Of a stretch of 64,000 nt of DNA, positions 1 to 15,300 are shown one piece after another. Location: positions 22,714,214-22,778,213 of the forward strand of contig NC_044006.1 of the NCBI RefSeq assembly GCF_900496995.4, read 5' to 3'. Under the pieces are notes generated by a model. The model saw only the letters and a list, made by a program, of their open reading frames with translations, was not told the origin of the DNA and made no database searches. Numbering within the stretch: position 1 is the first letter of the stretch; every line of letters begins with the position of its first letter. Source of the stretch: Aquila chrysaetos chrysaetos. Lineage: Eukaryota > Chordata > Aves > Accipitriformes > Accipitridae. Made by a program: the position numbers and the translations under genes.

Positions 1-126
1 CACACTTAGTGTGCTTTCTTTCTAGCTTCCCTGCAGAGTGATCATACCTATACTTTTCTAGGAAGCTGTTTGTTTTTCTTTCTGTGCCTATACACTAATG
101 GTACCATTCTTCTAATTTCTTTGTAG

Positions 127-366
127 GATTTTGATGAGTTATCAGAAACAGATATAAGCAGTGAGGATCAGCGTCATAATATCAAGCCCGACCTTATGGA
201 GGAGGAGCTTAAATCCAGGTTATTTCAGCTTGCTGCTAAAATGAGTGACAAGGAGACATCTTCTGGTGAAGAACAAGAGTCAGAACCTAGAACAGAACCT
301 GAGAACCAGAAGGAGAGTTTATCCTCAGAGGAAAATGGCAGAAGTATTCAGGAAGAGCTAAAGAAG
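127..366 (+). CDS. MYRIP: MYRIP coding exon (first in window), 80 codons
   Basis: A pyrimidine-rich tract ending TTTGTAG precedes GAT TTT GAT GAG, and the exon ends AAG AAG before GTAAGT. Both edges are in phase 0. It encodes an acidic, Ser/Glu-rich linker (SSEDQRHNIKPDL, then KSRLFQLAAKMSDKETSSGE). Bases 1-126 are upstream intron. Confidence 0.92.
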
Positions 367-3300
367 GTAAGTGGTCGTTGTAGAGGAGTGGGGACAGTAC
401 TGTAAAAGTTAGAATCCAGAAAGAGAAACTTGTGGTTAGAAAATTAAACATAGCTGCTTAAAAAAACCCTGCGGTCCTTTACACTGGGTCTGAGCCTGCA
501 ACCCTTGTGCCGTTAAAACTTCAGTTAAGGTGTGTGTTCCTCCCTGTGAGCCTACAGCATCAGTTCAAAGCAGTGAACTTAGCTTGTGTAATAACCTGTT
601 AAGTGACTGATACTAATGGAATTATGTCAGTTTATACTGACTGAGAATTGGCTTACATGTTTTTATTTAAAAATATATCCAGTTTTCCTTTTTTCTTCCT
701 TGCTAACCATCTGGTTTAAGTGGTTTTTTCCATCCTTTTATTCGCTCCTCTCTTTTTAGTATCATGTAGTTCATTCTGATGTCAAAGATTGTTCTTCTTC
801 CTCTCTGTTGGAATATTTTGTGGTTCTTTAAAGCTCTCCAACCCTGTTATTCTGTCAGCTAATAGGCCTCTGTGAGTAGAAACATATTCCAGTGAAACTG
901 AAATCCAGTGTCAGTTCTGATAACGTATGAGATCTTCCGTTTGCACCATTTCACCCTTGCAATGAGAGACCCGATTTCAGTGTCACTCCACAGGACTTGC
1001 CACCTGCTCTCTTCCCTTTCTGCCTCTGAATTTCTCTTCAGATCATGTGGTGTGCTTGAATTTGGTGCTGTAGAAGCCCAGCACTGCCCCTTGCCAGTCA
1101 AGCAATCTTATCCCTTAGATCCACTTAGGCTTGTTCTTGCCTGCTGTGTGTCTTGACTCACCTCTTAAGGTCTTGGCTGCACAGCAGCTCAGCTTTGACA
1201 GGGGGTGTGGACAGCTTTCTAAAGGAAATCTGTTCTTCATCATTTGAAAGGTGTTCTGCTCAAATTACATAAAGAACTAATATGCTGGAAGGTGAAAGCA
1301 GGATCTAGTGACCCAGGTGGACAATAGAGACACTGTCCAAGTGTGCAGGAATGGTGTCGGCAAACCCAATGCCCACCTGGAGTTGAATCTGGCGAGGGAC
1401 ACGAAGGGAAATAAGAAAGGCTTCTACAGGTATATCAGCAGCAAAAGGCAGATGAGGGAAAGGGGCTCACTACTGCAGTGACCTGGTGACACAGAACATG
1501 GGAAAAGCTAAGTTACACGCCATTGTTTTCACCTCAGTTTACAGGTAAGATTTTCCCTCAGGAATGCCAGACCCCTGAGACCTTTGGGAAAGTCTGGAGC
1601 AGTGGAGACTTACCCTTGGTAGAGGAGGATTGGGTTAGCAAATATTTCAACAAACGGGACATACAGACGTACATGGCAACCGATGGGGACATGCTCACAA
1701 GAGCTGAGGGAACAGGCCTATGTCATTATGAGGCCACTGTCATTCATCTTTGAAAGATCATGGTAATCTGAGGCATTCAGAGCACTGAATATTGTTTATT
1801 TTGACTTTAACGAGGCTTTCAACACTGTCTCACATAACATCCTCACAGACAAACTGGGCAAGTAAGGACTGGATCAGTAGGCAGTGAGGTGGATTGAAAT
1901 TTGCCTGAATTGCTGGGCTGAAAGGGTTGCGATCAGAGGCTCAAAATCCAGCTGGAGGCCAGTCACTAGTGATGTACCCAGTGGTCAGTACTGGGACCAG
2001 TACTGTTTAACATCTTCACTTTTGGCAGAGACAGTGAGACAGAGCGTACCTGAAATTTGGAGAAGCAGTTGATGCATGAGATGGTTCTGTTGTTATTCAG
2101 AGGATCTTGACAGGCTGGAGAAATGGGCCAACAGAACCTCATTAAGTTCAACGAAGGGAAATGCAAAGTCCTCCACCTGGGAAGCAATTATCCCATGCAC
2201 TCATAGACGCTGGAGGCCATCTGGCTGGGAGACAGCTTGGCAGAAAAGGACATAGGGGTCCTGGTAGACACCAAGTTGAACATAAGCCAACAATGTGCAC
2301 TTACAGAAAAGAAGGTCACCAGCATCCAGCAGACAGAGGGATGTGATTATTCCCCTCTATTCAATACTGGTGAGGCCACTTCTGGAGTGCTGTGTCCTGT
2401 TCTGGGCTCCCCAGTATAAGGGACACATGGACATGCTGAAGTGAGTCCAGTGAAGGGCCATAGAGATTATTAAAAGGTTGGGGCATCTATCATATGAGGA
2501 GAGGCTGAGAGAGCTGGAATTGTCTAGCCTAGAGAAGAGAAGGCTCAGGGAGGATCTCTTCAATGTGTATAAATACCTGGGGGGTGGAGGGGCAGTGTTG
2601 AGGTGGGAAATAAAGAAGTGGGAATCAGACTTTTCTAACTTGTGCCCAGTGACAGGACAAGAAGCAGTGGACACACAAATGGAAATACAAGAAATGCCAT
2701 CTAAACATAAAAAGCTTTTTCACTGTGAGGGTGGTCAGATGCTGGAATAGGATTCCCAGAGAGATTGTAGAGTCTATGTCCTTGGAGATAATCAAAATTT
2801 GACTGGACACAGCCCGGGGCAACCTGATCTAGTTGACTCTGCTTTGAGCAGAAGGGTTGGACTAGGCGATCTCCAGAGGTGCTTTCCAAACTTAAGTATT
2901 CTGTGACTCTCTGATTCTGAGATATTTAGCCATGGACTACGCAGCAGTGTAAGTACCTTCATCATCATGTATGCAAACACCTCCATGATGTACACACAAC
3001 CTTTCTAAGGAAATCAAATAAAAACTTTTATCACCAGTGCTTGTTAGCAGCATTCAATTTAGCTTGTCTTTGGTTTACAAAGACAAACCAGCAATATCAA
3101 ATTATTCAACAGGACATATAGGCTAGCTAGGGTATAACATGATGCAATTAAAGTCTAGAATTAAAGGCTGTGAATAGGACTTTCTGAAATGCTCCTGTAT
3201 GGTGAACTGAGCACAGAAAATGGCAAATGTATGTTTTGTGGTGTACTTACTAATCTGCATGCATCTACAAAGTAATATTAGTTGGTTTTTCTTCCTCTAA

Positions 3301-6300
3301 TTTTATTATTTCTTTAACATTTGTATGTCAGTTATTTAAACTAAAGCAAATATTAATATTTTTTTCCTCAGTAAAATTTCCTTAAGTTTAAAAAAATAAG
3401 AGACATACCATGTTCATCAAAAAGGGAATGCTTGGAGTTCCTAATTCTTTACTGGTTTTGGGTGAGAAAAAAGTCTTAGTCATTCATGGTCGCAGTATAT
3501 ATTCTTTCTGTCTATAATAAAGAAACCAAAATATCCCGCTACTATTCATGGTCATGACTTCAGCAGAATTGATAGCAGAACTTGTCCCAGCTGTAGAGAA
3601 ACAAGCAGGCTGCCTTCATTCTTATTCTTGACAGTTGTCCTTAAAGGTGATTTAAAATCTTCTGACACGTGCCTTCTCTTTGGAAGGGTGGCTGACCAAC
3701 ATCTTACAAGGAAATACTGAAGATGACAGTGTATAATACCAGTTGTGGCTATGGTAACCTAAAATACGAAAACATAGCTAAACTCATAAAACATGCAATA
3801 ACTTTAAGATGAGTAGATGGCAGGTCTCAATGGAGGCAAGCATAGAGAACATGTTTTCAGGGAACCAGTAATTTTAGATGCCTTAAAAGCCAGATGTCCC
3901 AATATGCTCTCTTTAAGAAGCCTGATTTTTGGAGAATGCCTATGTAGGGAATTACAGATCTTTCAGATTGGCCCTTAACATTCTTGGCCAGAGACCCAGA
4001 CTTCTGACCTGGGCATCAAGTTTCAAATTAGGTATACAGAAGCACTAATTCTGGGCCATTAAAATGAGAGCTCGAGTGCCTACAATCTGCTTTGAGCTCC
4101 TGAACACAAATTAAATACTGTATTTTAGCCATCTTGCTCATATTTTAGCCTTGCTGCTTGTCTTTGTTAGCCTTTACTCTTCTATTCTCACAACTTTATT
4201 CTGGAACGCATTAGCAACCTTAAATCACAGAGAATTTCTAGTTACAGTACGCCTGACCATAGAATAAGATTTCAAAAAACACATATTGTTTATTGAATCA
4301 CTGGAAATTAAGTACCTGGTGCTCATGAAAGTCTGGCTTTCACATGACTGCACCTTTAAAAGTCTGGACTTCTGTTTTTAATGGAAGCTGGGAATCTCAT
4401 ATAATGACATGTGGAGCTGATGCTTTAAAAAGGGTATTTAGTATGTTAAGATCTGAAGCAATGGGAAGAATTGGCACATCCTGAGTGGGGAGTTAGCTGA
4501 AGCTGGGCATTTACAGGTTCTCATTTCTCACTTCAGATGGAGCTTTTGAGTTTTATGTTTGCCTTTAAGATATAAGTTTGAAAATGCTGACCTTTGAGTT
4601 AATTATTTAGTTCATGTGGGATACTTGAGGCTTTAGGTGGGTATTAATTAACACAGTTTAATTTTATGCCTTAGACTTAAATCTGCTTAGACCTTCACAC
4701 AATCATTTTCAATATTTCGAAGTTTGTGATTGCCTAAAACGGTCTTGTGGAGATTCACAGCTCTCTACAACAAACATAATCCTGCAGCAGACTTGTTTTT
4801 ATAGGTAACATTTTGTGCTTATAAGCTACAGAAGTAGCTTATGGTCTTTCATAGGAAAGATATGGTATGCAGACCCCTGAAAAGCCTGCTTGTCTCAGTT
4901 GTGCAATGAAAGTCCATGGAGTCCTTTATGCTCACGGTAGAGTTAGCCTTCAGCCCCTCTAGATCTCAGGTGTGAACAAACCAAAAATCGCATTGTGCAA
5001 CTGTTGTGTTTGTGAAGCATCTTGTACTAGCACAGTGATTTGCATGGTTCTTTCTGCCTTGCTCTTTTTTTTTGTTTTTGTTTTGTTGTTGGTTGGTTTG
5101 GGGTTTTTTTGCTTCACCCCCCCAAACCCTAATCAAATACCTAAAGAAAAAAGCAAAATGTAAATCCCCTTGGAAGTATCTTAATGATATTGATCCTGAG
5201 AGTGGCAGGCATGATAAATGGGATGTATATTTAGTTCTTGCTCTCTTCTATCCTCTCTCTTTCTCTTTTAATGCTTTCATGAAGGTCGTACCTATGTTTC
5301 ATGGTATACCCCAGAACTACATTCTAGAAGGCAATTTTAGCAGTGCCTAATGCAGACTGCATTTTGATTGCAGTTATCACTGTGACCGCTTGATCAGAAA
5401 CTAGAGAGATACTGGTTTTTGTTGTTTTTTGTTGAGTTTCTCTCCCCTTTGCATTACCTTGATGCAACGTGCTCTGTGCCTGAGAAATTTCTTTTAATCC
5501 CTTTATGCATTTACTTCTGCTCAGAGAATCTTACAACCAAGGCTTAGTACCTTTCTTTAAATCCTGCTGTTTCCGACACTCGTACGTGACTAGGCACACA
5601 ATAGCTCTTTTCTGAATGACAACCTGTAAGTAAGTTTGTTAAGCAGCACAGTGGGATCCTGTTCCCTAAGTGAAACCTCCCAAGTTCCTTGACAGTATGA
5701 ATAACAGCATAAATATTCTTGCCGTAAAACATTTATGCCTTCATTCTCTGGAAACATTTTATTCATCTTAGGTTTTGTAAAGCTTTATTTTGGGAAGAGT
5801 GTGTACTACAAGCATCATCTTCATGTGTATTTGTGCGAGAGGCCTATATTCTTTGTTTTGAGAGAGTACATCTTAGATTTTTCACCAGGTAAATTAGCGC
5901 CTTTTGACTACTGGTATAATGAGATTGACACATTTCAGAAAATCTGGCTGACGTCTCTCTTTAGCGAGAGGAATAGCCAGTAGCTGTGCATGTGAGTGCA
6001 TGTTACCGCAGCAGAAGAGACAGCGAGCTCCCTGGTGTGGTGTGTGCTGGTGGCAATGCCTGCGGATGGCCTTGGAGAGGGTGGCCAGGGCTCAGTAAAG
6101 GGAGGTTAGGTGAGGGAGGGCTCATGGGACTTGGTCACTGGAGAGAAATATGCTCATGGCCTTGATGGAGCTGGAGAATGGCACTGGACACGCACATGGC
6201 AGTGAATCAGGTGTATCACAGACTTGTTAAAGCATCACTGTAGGGATGGCAGCAATGTTATAACAGCAGTGCTATAAGACCAAGAGAGAGCCTGTGTCTC

Positions 6301-9300
6301 CTGGTCACTGGGCTTCTGTCAATCTTTGTGCTGGTGCATGCGCCATCCTCGTAGAAGATGATGTAGTAGTTTTTGTGATCGTTATCTTGCAACTCCCTGA
6401 ACTCCTGGTATTTTGGTTGGTGTGTTGGTCTGGGCAGAGTTTAATAAGAAACTGCCATCCAGCTTCATATGCCTGAAAGCTTTAGAAATGACTGAGTAAA
6501 AGTTCCTAAAGGAGCCAGAACCCCATGGCTCACTTAAGCAAGAAAATGTAATAGCGTAAGTGTAGTAACTTTACTACTTTGCTACGACTATGTTAATAAA
6601 GCTGGATGGTATAATACAATGACATCTTCCTGGGTTAACAACTCAGAAGGTATTTGTGTCTCTGTTGTTTCACATTTTTGTGTGCAAGATGCTTGGAATA
6701 ATTCTTGTGTTTTGGTGGATCACAGCTTTTATTATGATGTGAATTATCTGGGCAGTCTTCCAAAGTCCAGGATTGAAAACTGAATGTGGGCAGCATTGTA
6801 AAAAGTGATCTTTAAAGTTTATGAACTGCAGATAATCTACACACAGGATTTTGAATGACAGCAGAGAAAAAAGATTTTGGTTATGGAAGGTGAAACAGTG
6901 ACTTTTTCTTCTAAAAGCAGTATGAGACTTTAATCTTCACATTGGGCTAATGGATCCAAAGTTTTAAGTTCTCAATTCAACAAAGCAGTCAAGTATATGT
7001 TCAGTTTTAAACTGAGGACTAAGTATTTTGCTGGCCAAAAATCCTGTTCAAGAGATTTCTCCCATGTGTTTACTACTAGTTATTGTCTTTAGTATGGAAA
7101 ATTAAGTTGATCCTAAGTTTGTTGGGTCAAAATCTGAGTCTTTGGTTTCAAGCAAAATAGTTGCTTCCAGACCATAAACATTTGTTTTTAAAAAGTTTTC
7201 AGAAGTGGGCAGTGATGTTTGTGTTCCTCCAACTCTGACACTTTCTGGGCTCAATACAGCTGTGTAAGTATGGATATAGACAGTCCATCTGAGATGCCCT
7301 AGGGTATCCCACAGGGCCTTAAGCTGCTAGTCCAGAGGAAAGACGCATCTCCTAGGTCCCTGACATATCTGACAGCGTTGTTTGAAAATCCTCAGATACT
7401 TCAAGCTGTTTCAAGTTGCACCTTGTCTGCCTGTGTTTAAGTAACTGAATCAAAGCCCTGTTGAATCTACCTGGGGAAGTGCAGAATAGGTGAGACTTCA
7501 GCTGGCTTCACGCGGGGAATGCAGCGTCTTTGTAAGCAAGATTCTCAAAGTCTCAGGTTTGATACTTAGGTGCATGCATGCCCAAGCCAGCTCTGTCCAG
7601 CATGCGTGCAATGGGAATCTCCTTCAGTTGTCTGACCACCAAAGATTTATTTACCTAGGAAGAAAATGTAAAAGCCATTTTGCAGATACAGTTACAGAAT
7701 ATCAGTGAAGATTAGTGTGAGCTGCTGTAACAAAACGGCAGGGAAGAGACTGTAATAAAAACGTTACTATTTTCTTGTCTTCTTTTGTAAGCAGCCCAGA
7801 GACTTGGCAGTGACAGATGAGCTCTTTCAGATCTAGCTGGAAGAGGTTCAAGAAAATGCTGCTCCTCAGCCGGATGGTACTTCTGTCCCAGCACAGCCCA
7901 CAGGGTAACTGTGGTTGGGGCATTACTTCAAGGCAAAACCGGTCAGTTTAGTTTAAATAGACCTAAGTAAATTAGGGGGATTAAGGTAAGCCTACTGACT
8001 TGACACTGGCGAGCGGTAGTATGAATGGTTTTAGCTGTTCATTTTGGGCCAGTGAAGTCCACGAGAGGGACTGCAGCAAACAGTAGGAAGTGATTTGGCA
8101 CAAGATATCTGACTTAACTCAGCCCAGGGGTTTCCGATGTGAGCATCTGACTGTGGCATAAGTGAGGTGCAGACCCTTTTGTAACTAGAAACACATCCAG
8201 TGTCCAAATTGCAATTGTGTAGACCCAAAAATTGAAGATAGATGGCTTTTCTTCTTAACACTGCTGCAAAACTCTTTTTCTATTGCTAGTGCTGCTTCAT
8301 TTTGTGATGGTGAAAATCAGTATTTCCCATCTGTTTCATTTTACAAAAAATGATGTGTCATTTGCAATATCTGTCTTAATGAGATCTGTTATTCTAGATC
8401 CCACAAACAAAAATAAATTAGGCATTGCTTTGTTTTAAATATTTTAGCAATAAATGTAAATTCTAAATTTTGTGGTATTTTATATTTGCTAGTTTCTTTA
8501 TCCTTGCTGTTCATCCTAAAGTTCTCTGTAACTCTGAACGTATAGAAATGTTAACCTCTGTAGCTGTTAATATAACTTTTCTGCCTTTTTATTTAACTGC
8601 TTTCCCACTATCTAGGAAAAACAAAAGGCTTTTGATCTTCATTTAAAGCTGCAGTTTTTGTCCACTGTATTGCAGCAGGTGAGAATGCTTTGTTTTGTCT
8701 GTGTCTTCTTACATCTCTTACGTAGTTAGAGATGCTATAAAGTGATATTGAGGGTTTCTGCATTTCCCAAGCATAATTCTCAAACTCAAAATGTTTTCCT
8801 GGAAATATCAGGCCTGAAAAATCATACCTTTTGGCCACAATCAATAATCACTGCAGAAAGTTATTTTATAATCACAGCTAGCCCTGTGTTACAATGGGAA
8901 TGATGAGCATGAAGTTGACATGTGGAGGAGACTGGCTCTTTTATTTGGCTTTGTGATGAGAATTTGGTTTTATCAGTAAGGAAGAACAGAAGACAAAGCT
9001 AAGGTGTATGATCTTCCTATTCTCATGTACTCAGCTATATTAAGAAATTTGGAAGGAAAAAAATTAAAATTTTATTTCAGCAATAAGATTTGTAGCAGTT
9101 TCTGACCATAGTGGTCTTCAAAAATCTTTCTAACCTCCCAATTTAAAAAATAAACAAAACCCTTAATTCATCGTAGAGATTGTACACAGTGAATAAGCAC
9201 TTTCTCACTTTGCTGCTAGTGTCTATTGCTTATCATTCGTCTAGGTGGGAGGAGGTTTCATATTCTGTGCTATTTGAGTCTCAGCTTATGAGAATCAGAT

Positions 9301-12300
9301 ATTAAAACAGATTTTCATTTTATTCCCTGAGCAAATATATGCTTATCTTATATTTTAAAATACATGCTATTTTTAGTATGTCATGTGTAGTGCTAAGCAA
9401 ATTAATTCCATAGCATTCTGTCAGTCATATAAGAAGAGTCACTTTTTAGTGTCAAAAGTTGATGCTTAATTCAGCAAAACACCCCTCTCAGCTTTTTCTT
9501 TTTTCCTTACTCTCAGAGTTAAATTTTGTACTATGAATTTTAATCACCTTTTAATCATCTTGGGTTTATTTAATAAAAATACCAAGAATGATTTTAAAGA
9601 AAAAATGTTTTTCCTATTGTGCAATGTCGCTAGCCTGTGTCCATTACAGATACTCTTACACAGTCCTGTGTGGATTTTAAGATTTAAATATTTCCATTTC
9701 CAACATGGACCATAATATTTCACCTCTTAGAAAATAACTTCTTTTCTCATGATTATAAGCAACTTGTCTCTAGAAATGAGGCATTACAAATTATTAGGAA
9801 TAACATCTGTAACTACATTAGGACAGTGGATTGAATTCGTTAGTAAAAATCTTAATATTTGGAATGACCTAGCACAATCAAAAAGGGGGACTGTATTTCT
9901 CGGTGTCATACTTTGGAGATTGTCAGTAGAATAATAGCTCACTCTGTAAGATAATTTAGCTTTCTTTTTCTAAATGAGTTCCCATTAATGAAGATCCTGA
10001 TGGTAAGGTCAAGGCAGGAAGTCTTAAACTTGCCCAGAAAAGTAATTCCCTAATACCACAGTTTATCATAGTATACTTGTCTTCCACCAAACTTCAAAGC
10101 AAATTTTAGCTTTCTTTCCCAGTCTTTGTGGTAATGAGTGGTTAGGGCTCACTTTTAGGCCAAAGATCTTTCGGATGTCAGGGTTGATGCCTGCCATTGA
10201 TAGTTGGGCATTGATGGCCCTGTTCCTCCCACACTGTGACTTGGCTGGTGTCCCAGACCTTGCTTGCCTGTGAAGGAGATGGACTTTTGGTGGGCTTTTC
10301 AGGGCCTTCTCAAAGCTGTACAATGAAGTCCCCCAGGGTGGGGAGATGAGGGAGGCAGGTTTGGGTGTTGGGTTTTTTTTCATCAAGTTTGGATTCAGTC
10401 AGGTTACTCTGAAAAGATGAATCAACCAGTGGCAAATCAAAACTCATCTTTTCCCCAGCCCCCCTCAACTCCCTGCAAAAAAAATGAGGGTTACTGACTG
10501 CGAAACGGGCACGCAACTTGGACCATGATAGAATGGCTTGAGACTGGAGCTAAAAATGATTGCACTACAAGCCATCAAGGATGTGGTCAATACTGCCAGA
10601 GCTGCTAGTGATGGAAAGTTTTTCTTGCTCTACTTCTTGATCTAACTGTTGATGTCAACTGTTCTCTATTGTATTGTAAGTCACTGCCTCCCATGCCAGT
10701 TTAATAGAGCCTAACAATGGCGTAACATTATAGTAGCAAAAAAGAGAAAATGCTAATGCCGGAGTACAACATGGAGAAAAAATTAGTGCAAGTGATAGAG
10801 AATGTAACTACTTTAAGAGCATTAAAAATAAAAGCAGTAATGTTCATGCAAAGGAAACCTGATGTGGAAATGTCATAGGCTGCTGAGATTCATACAAGGA
10901 CTTAATGCTCCCCTACTCTCAGCAGTTTGGATGCTTACATTGCTTCTGTTTTATCATCCCGCTTTCCTTCCATTACTCATCATCCTTCGTGCAAAGATGC
11001 AAATGCAGTTCTATAAAGCACCTTCCAGTGTAGCATCCTGAAGTAAAACAACAAAGGAAATATTGGCAGCATCAGCAGGGCAAGGAAAGAGAGACAGCAG
11101 AAGGGGAGGGAAATGGCTAACGGTCAGCAAGAGCTAGCTTAGACCACTGAAACAACCTTCAGCAAAACAAATCCTTTCCATCTGTCCAACCACACACAGA
11201 AATGACAGTAAAGAAGTTTTACAAGATGCTGTTTGTTATACACGATGCACACATATATGTACATGTGCTTGCGTGCACACACTTTTTTAGTATTTCATTG
11301 GTTTTAAAACTCTTCTGTGAAGAACTCGGAGAAATTGAGCATCTCCTTTTGACTGTGTCTGTAATGTATTTGTGAGTGTGGGCATTAATTATCATAAAAA
11401 GAATAAATGCATGTTTTCCTTATTCCATTAAACTCTTAGTCTTGAATTCCGTAAAAAATGAGATTCTCATAACCAGTAGAAACACTCAAATTTGGATCAG
11501 CTGCATCGATTTAATTTGGGAGGGGTGGTGTTAATCCAGAAGTAGGGTAGCACAGTTGAAACCAGAATGTATCCCAGTGTTTCAAGAAGAATGGTTGTGC
11601 TTAACTTTTCTGTGCTAGATATTCATAACAGAGATTGCTTTCTGCGTCTATAACATCCATATTAGTTCTTTGACTTGCTTGACAAGACAGACGGGAGAGA
11701 CTTCATTATGGCATGATAGCTGTCTCTCTGAATCACTTATAGGGGTTAACAATGACCTTTCCTGCAAGGGCAAGATAAATTAGACAGCCAAGAGGTCTTT
11801 ATAGCAATTTGAAATGTCCACCTACCAGGATGATCTTGGTGTGCGTGTGTCTGTGAATTTTAGGTGATTTTTATAGAACCTCGTAAATCCTAGGTTTGAC
11901 GTGGGTGGTCAGGGAGGGGAGAGGATTGTGAAGCACTAAAACTCCAGGACACTTCTTTTTTTTTTTTTTTTTTTTTCCTTTTTTTTCTTCCTTACACATG
12001 TTAAATAATTATATCTAGAGTATCCCACTAGGTTTGCAAACTGGCCATTTTGGAACATGGGCTGTTTTAACAGCTTTTGACAGTTGACAGTTACTCAAAA
12101 AAGAGGTCAAAACATATGCAAAACCATTAATTGAGTATCCAATTTTTCCAATTTGAGAACCCTAGAACTCCCCACATGTTGATTTTATGTCTCCCTCAGG
12201 CAGACATTAATCTCTTCTTGCTTCTGTGTAAAATACAGCCCAGGACAAAGCTGAGTTCCAAATATCCTTTAGCAGAAAACTTTCACAAAGTTTAGATTTA

Positions 12301-15300
12301 AATACATTGAAATATTGCTTGTGCTCTTAAGTTTTGGGAGATCTACTCTTCAGATATACTCTACAGAAAATCACCTTTGCTTGCCATGTATTTCTTTACA
12401 GTGTTTAAACTCCAGTGCTGTATCCTTGTTATACTATAAAGAAGATGTTTCACAAGCTTAAAGAAAAGCTTTAATGTTGTGACTCCTGTGTCTAGATACC
12501 TGCAGGATAGGATCGAGATACGTTCAGTGATGCACACATTTTTAAGAACATTCATCTAGCTGCCTTGTGCAATGTTTAATGGGAAGCGAATCTTTGGTTT
12601 TAAAAGTCAAACAGCATCTGCCACTAAGAACTTACCTCAAAATTCTAGAAAAGCTAAGAATCACATTTCTGCACTAGGGGAGGTTTAGACTGGACATTAG
12701 GAATCATTTCTTCTCTGAGACGGTAGTCTAAACACTGGAACAGGCTTCCTAGAGAGGTGGGCGATGCCCCAAGCCTGCCAGCGTTTAAGAGGCATTTGGA
12801 CAATGCTCTTAATAACATGCTTTAACTTTTGGTCAGCCCTGAAGTGGTCAGGCAGTTGGACTAGATGATCATTGTAGATCCCTTCCAACTGAAAAAAGAT
12901 TCTATTCTATTCTATTCTATTCTATTCTATTCTATTCTATTCTATTCTATTCTATCTCATTGAACTTTTCTTCCTCTATCCATTACCTATTGAGGAGGTA
13001 GAGTATTTTACTCAAATTTTGATTTCATAAAGCTTCCTATCACAGAACACTTTACCAGGAAAACAGAAACCAAAAAACCTGTTTTGTAGTAATTGGTCTG
13101 TAATAAATGCCAATATGGATTCTCATATTCTGGTATATGAACACGTTTTTCTAATTTAATTTAATTTTTTTTTAAATCCATTATTAACTACAAAGGATAA
13201 TAAAAAAAAATTAAGAAATAATGAACACTAAAGTGAGGCTACAGTTCTTGAAATGGAGAACATACATCAGTGAAGATGATGAAGAAAATGTAGTGTCTGG
13301 CCTTTATCTTTTTATATTCACTACTCATAGAATAAGAATTAGGTACTTGTAAAAGCAAATAATAAAACAAAATAACATTGATTTCCTCTCCTGTCCTATA
13401 AAATTATTGATCTGTTTTTAACCTAATTGGCACTTGGGAAAATAAATGGAAAAAACAGTAGGCTATTTATGGGATTCAAGTATTTGTTCTCAGTGAAAGA
13501 GTCCTGGCCCTGCTTGTTCAGGACTGTGTTGGCCATCCTAACAAGCTAAAGATCTGAGTGCTGTAGCATACTGTATTTACTTTGTTCTCCTTCTCTTTAA
13601 TCTCATGTATCTAATTATTTCTTGTAATTCGGAGAAGTAACAGTGCTAACGATGCCTTAATGTATTGATACACAACAATTGAGCACACACTGCTAAAAAA
13701 GTAGTTTTTCAGTAAAAGTCTTATCTAACATAAAAATGAAGAGCTTGATTAAAGGAAAGAGATAATAAAAGTGGTTTTCCAGTTAAACACACCAGAGTTT
13801 GTGTGAAGCAAAGGAACTTTATTTCTCCTATATCCTGCCTAGGAGGCCAGCCGACGTATTGATTAATACAATGTTTACGTAACACACGGACATTTTTAAT
13901 CAGTTATACTTTCCTGAACTGTAGAATTTACTATGTAGAATCCAAAGACTTTCTGTTTCCTTGGGTTTGATCCTCAGATATTTTGTTTGTGGGAAAATTT
14001 ACAGATGGCCAGGCCCCTGATTCACATGCATAAATATTTTCAGGTTTGGGGAATGAATTAAGTTTAGGTCTAAACTTCCCACGCTTTCTTTTAGACAAAG
14101 CAACACTAAAGGTATTGCACATAAATTCAGTGACAGTATTTGTATTGGCTTCAACAAGCTTTGGCTCAATCTCCAAGCTATATAGTATGGATGTTGAGCT
14201 TGGTGCTTGAAGGTACATCAGGTGAAATTTCATTGCCATCAGAGAAGTTGTCCTGAAGCCTAAAGCTCTCTGAGAATCATCAGAATCAGGATGGTTAATT
14301 ACAAATTACAAATCACAAAGGAGGAACACTGATAAAAAGGCTTACAGTTGTTTAAAAACAAGGGGGGGGGGGAATAAAACTGCATGCTTTTCCTTGGTAT
14401 TTGATATAATTTATTTCATAAATACTAAAAAAATGGTAGATTGAAATTTTTAAAAAATGAGGATACAAGTGTTTACACACTTGTAGCTCAACCTTTGTTT
14501 TTTGGGGCTATCATATAATTCATAGCAAACATCTTTGTAAAATGCTGTCCTCACAGGGCTGCTGAAGATTGCTTTCCCATGTTTGCAGCTGCAGTGCGAT
14601 AGCTCGGGTGGATGTGGATACAGATGATTCCACATCTGTTTGCCAGTACCCAAAAAGGAAGATTGTATTTTAAAACCTGTTTAAAACACTATTGCAAAAA
14701 TAGCCTTATCTAGCTCACTTGGATTTTAAAGCTGGATATTTGTGTGCTCCTTTGGGATAAGATTTGGACCATCCCTCCAGCAGAAATTGTGTTGTAGAAG
14801 AATTGCATGTGTATGTTATTTTGCATGCTGTAGCAGTGTGCATATGTGAAAAAGGGAGGGAGAAAAAGAGAAGTAGATTCCAATTTCATTACATAGTTCT
14901 TGTGTCCATTCACAGCAGTTAGCCAGGTATATCGTTTTAGCATGGCTAAAGCTGCAGCTATTAGCAAGGTGATTTTACATATTACCCCTCTGTGTTAATT
15001 TAATGCTGTTGTTTTCTCTGTCTGCTCTTGTAACAAAACAGAAGTACTCTGCTGTCTCTCTCTGCAACATATCTACAGAAGTCCTGAAAGTCATCAATGC
15101 CACTGAAGAACTGATAGCAGAATCCACCAGTCCCTGTGATCTCCCAGCTGACATTCAGGACAGAGGAAGAGGCACCTTCCCACTGGGGATGGACCCCGTC
15201 AGACTTGATGAGCAGCTCACCACGTTGGAAGAAAACGTAAGAACATGAATCAGTACATGAAAGTGTGACGTGTGAGTGAGTGTACCTATGTGTGTGTGCC

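Larger units (their letters stand above)
367..15041 (+). other. MYRIP: MYRIP intron (14.7 kb)
   Basis: Mostly unique AT-rich DNA with no further exon that I recognise; the flanking exons are both phase 0. It contains a decayed CR1 copy (about 1290-2919), a CR1 3' fragment with an (ATTCT)n tail (12,675-12,955), a T-run at about 11,947-11,985 and a G-run near 14,363-14,372. A G/T-rich low-complexity patch lies near 5,060-5,115. Confidence 0.7.

Noticed and set aside
10066-10516. Minus-strand frames of 106 and 68 codons that looked like a possible processed pseudogene
   Set aside because: No protein family was recognised, and there is no poly(A) tail or flanking duplication.
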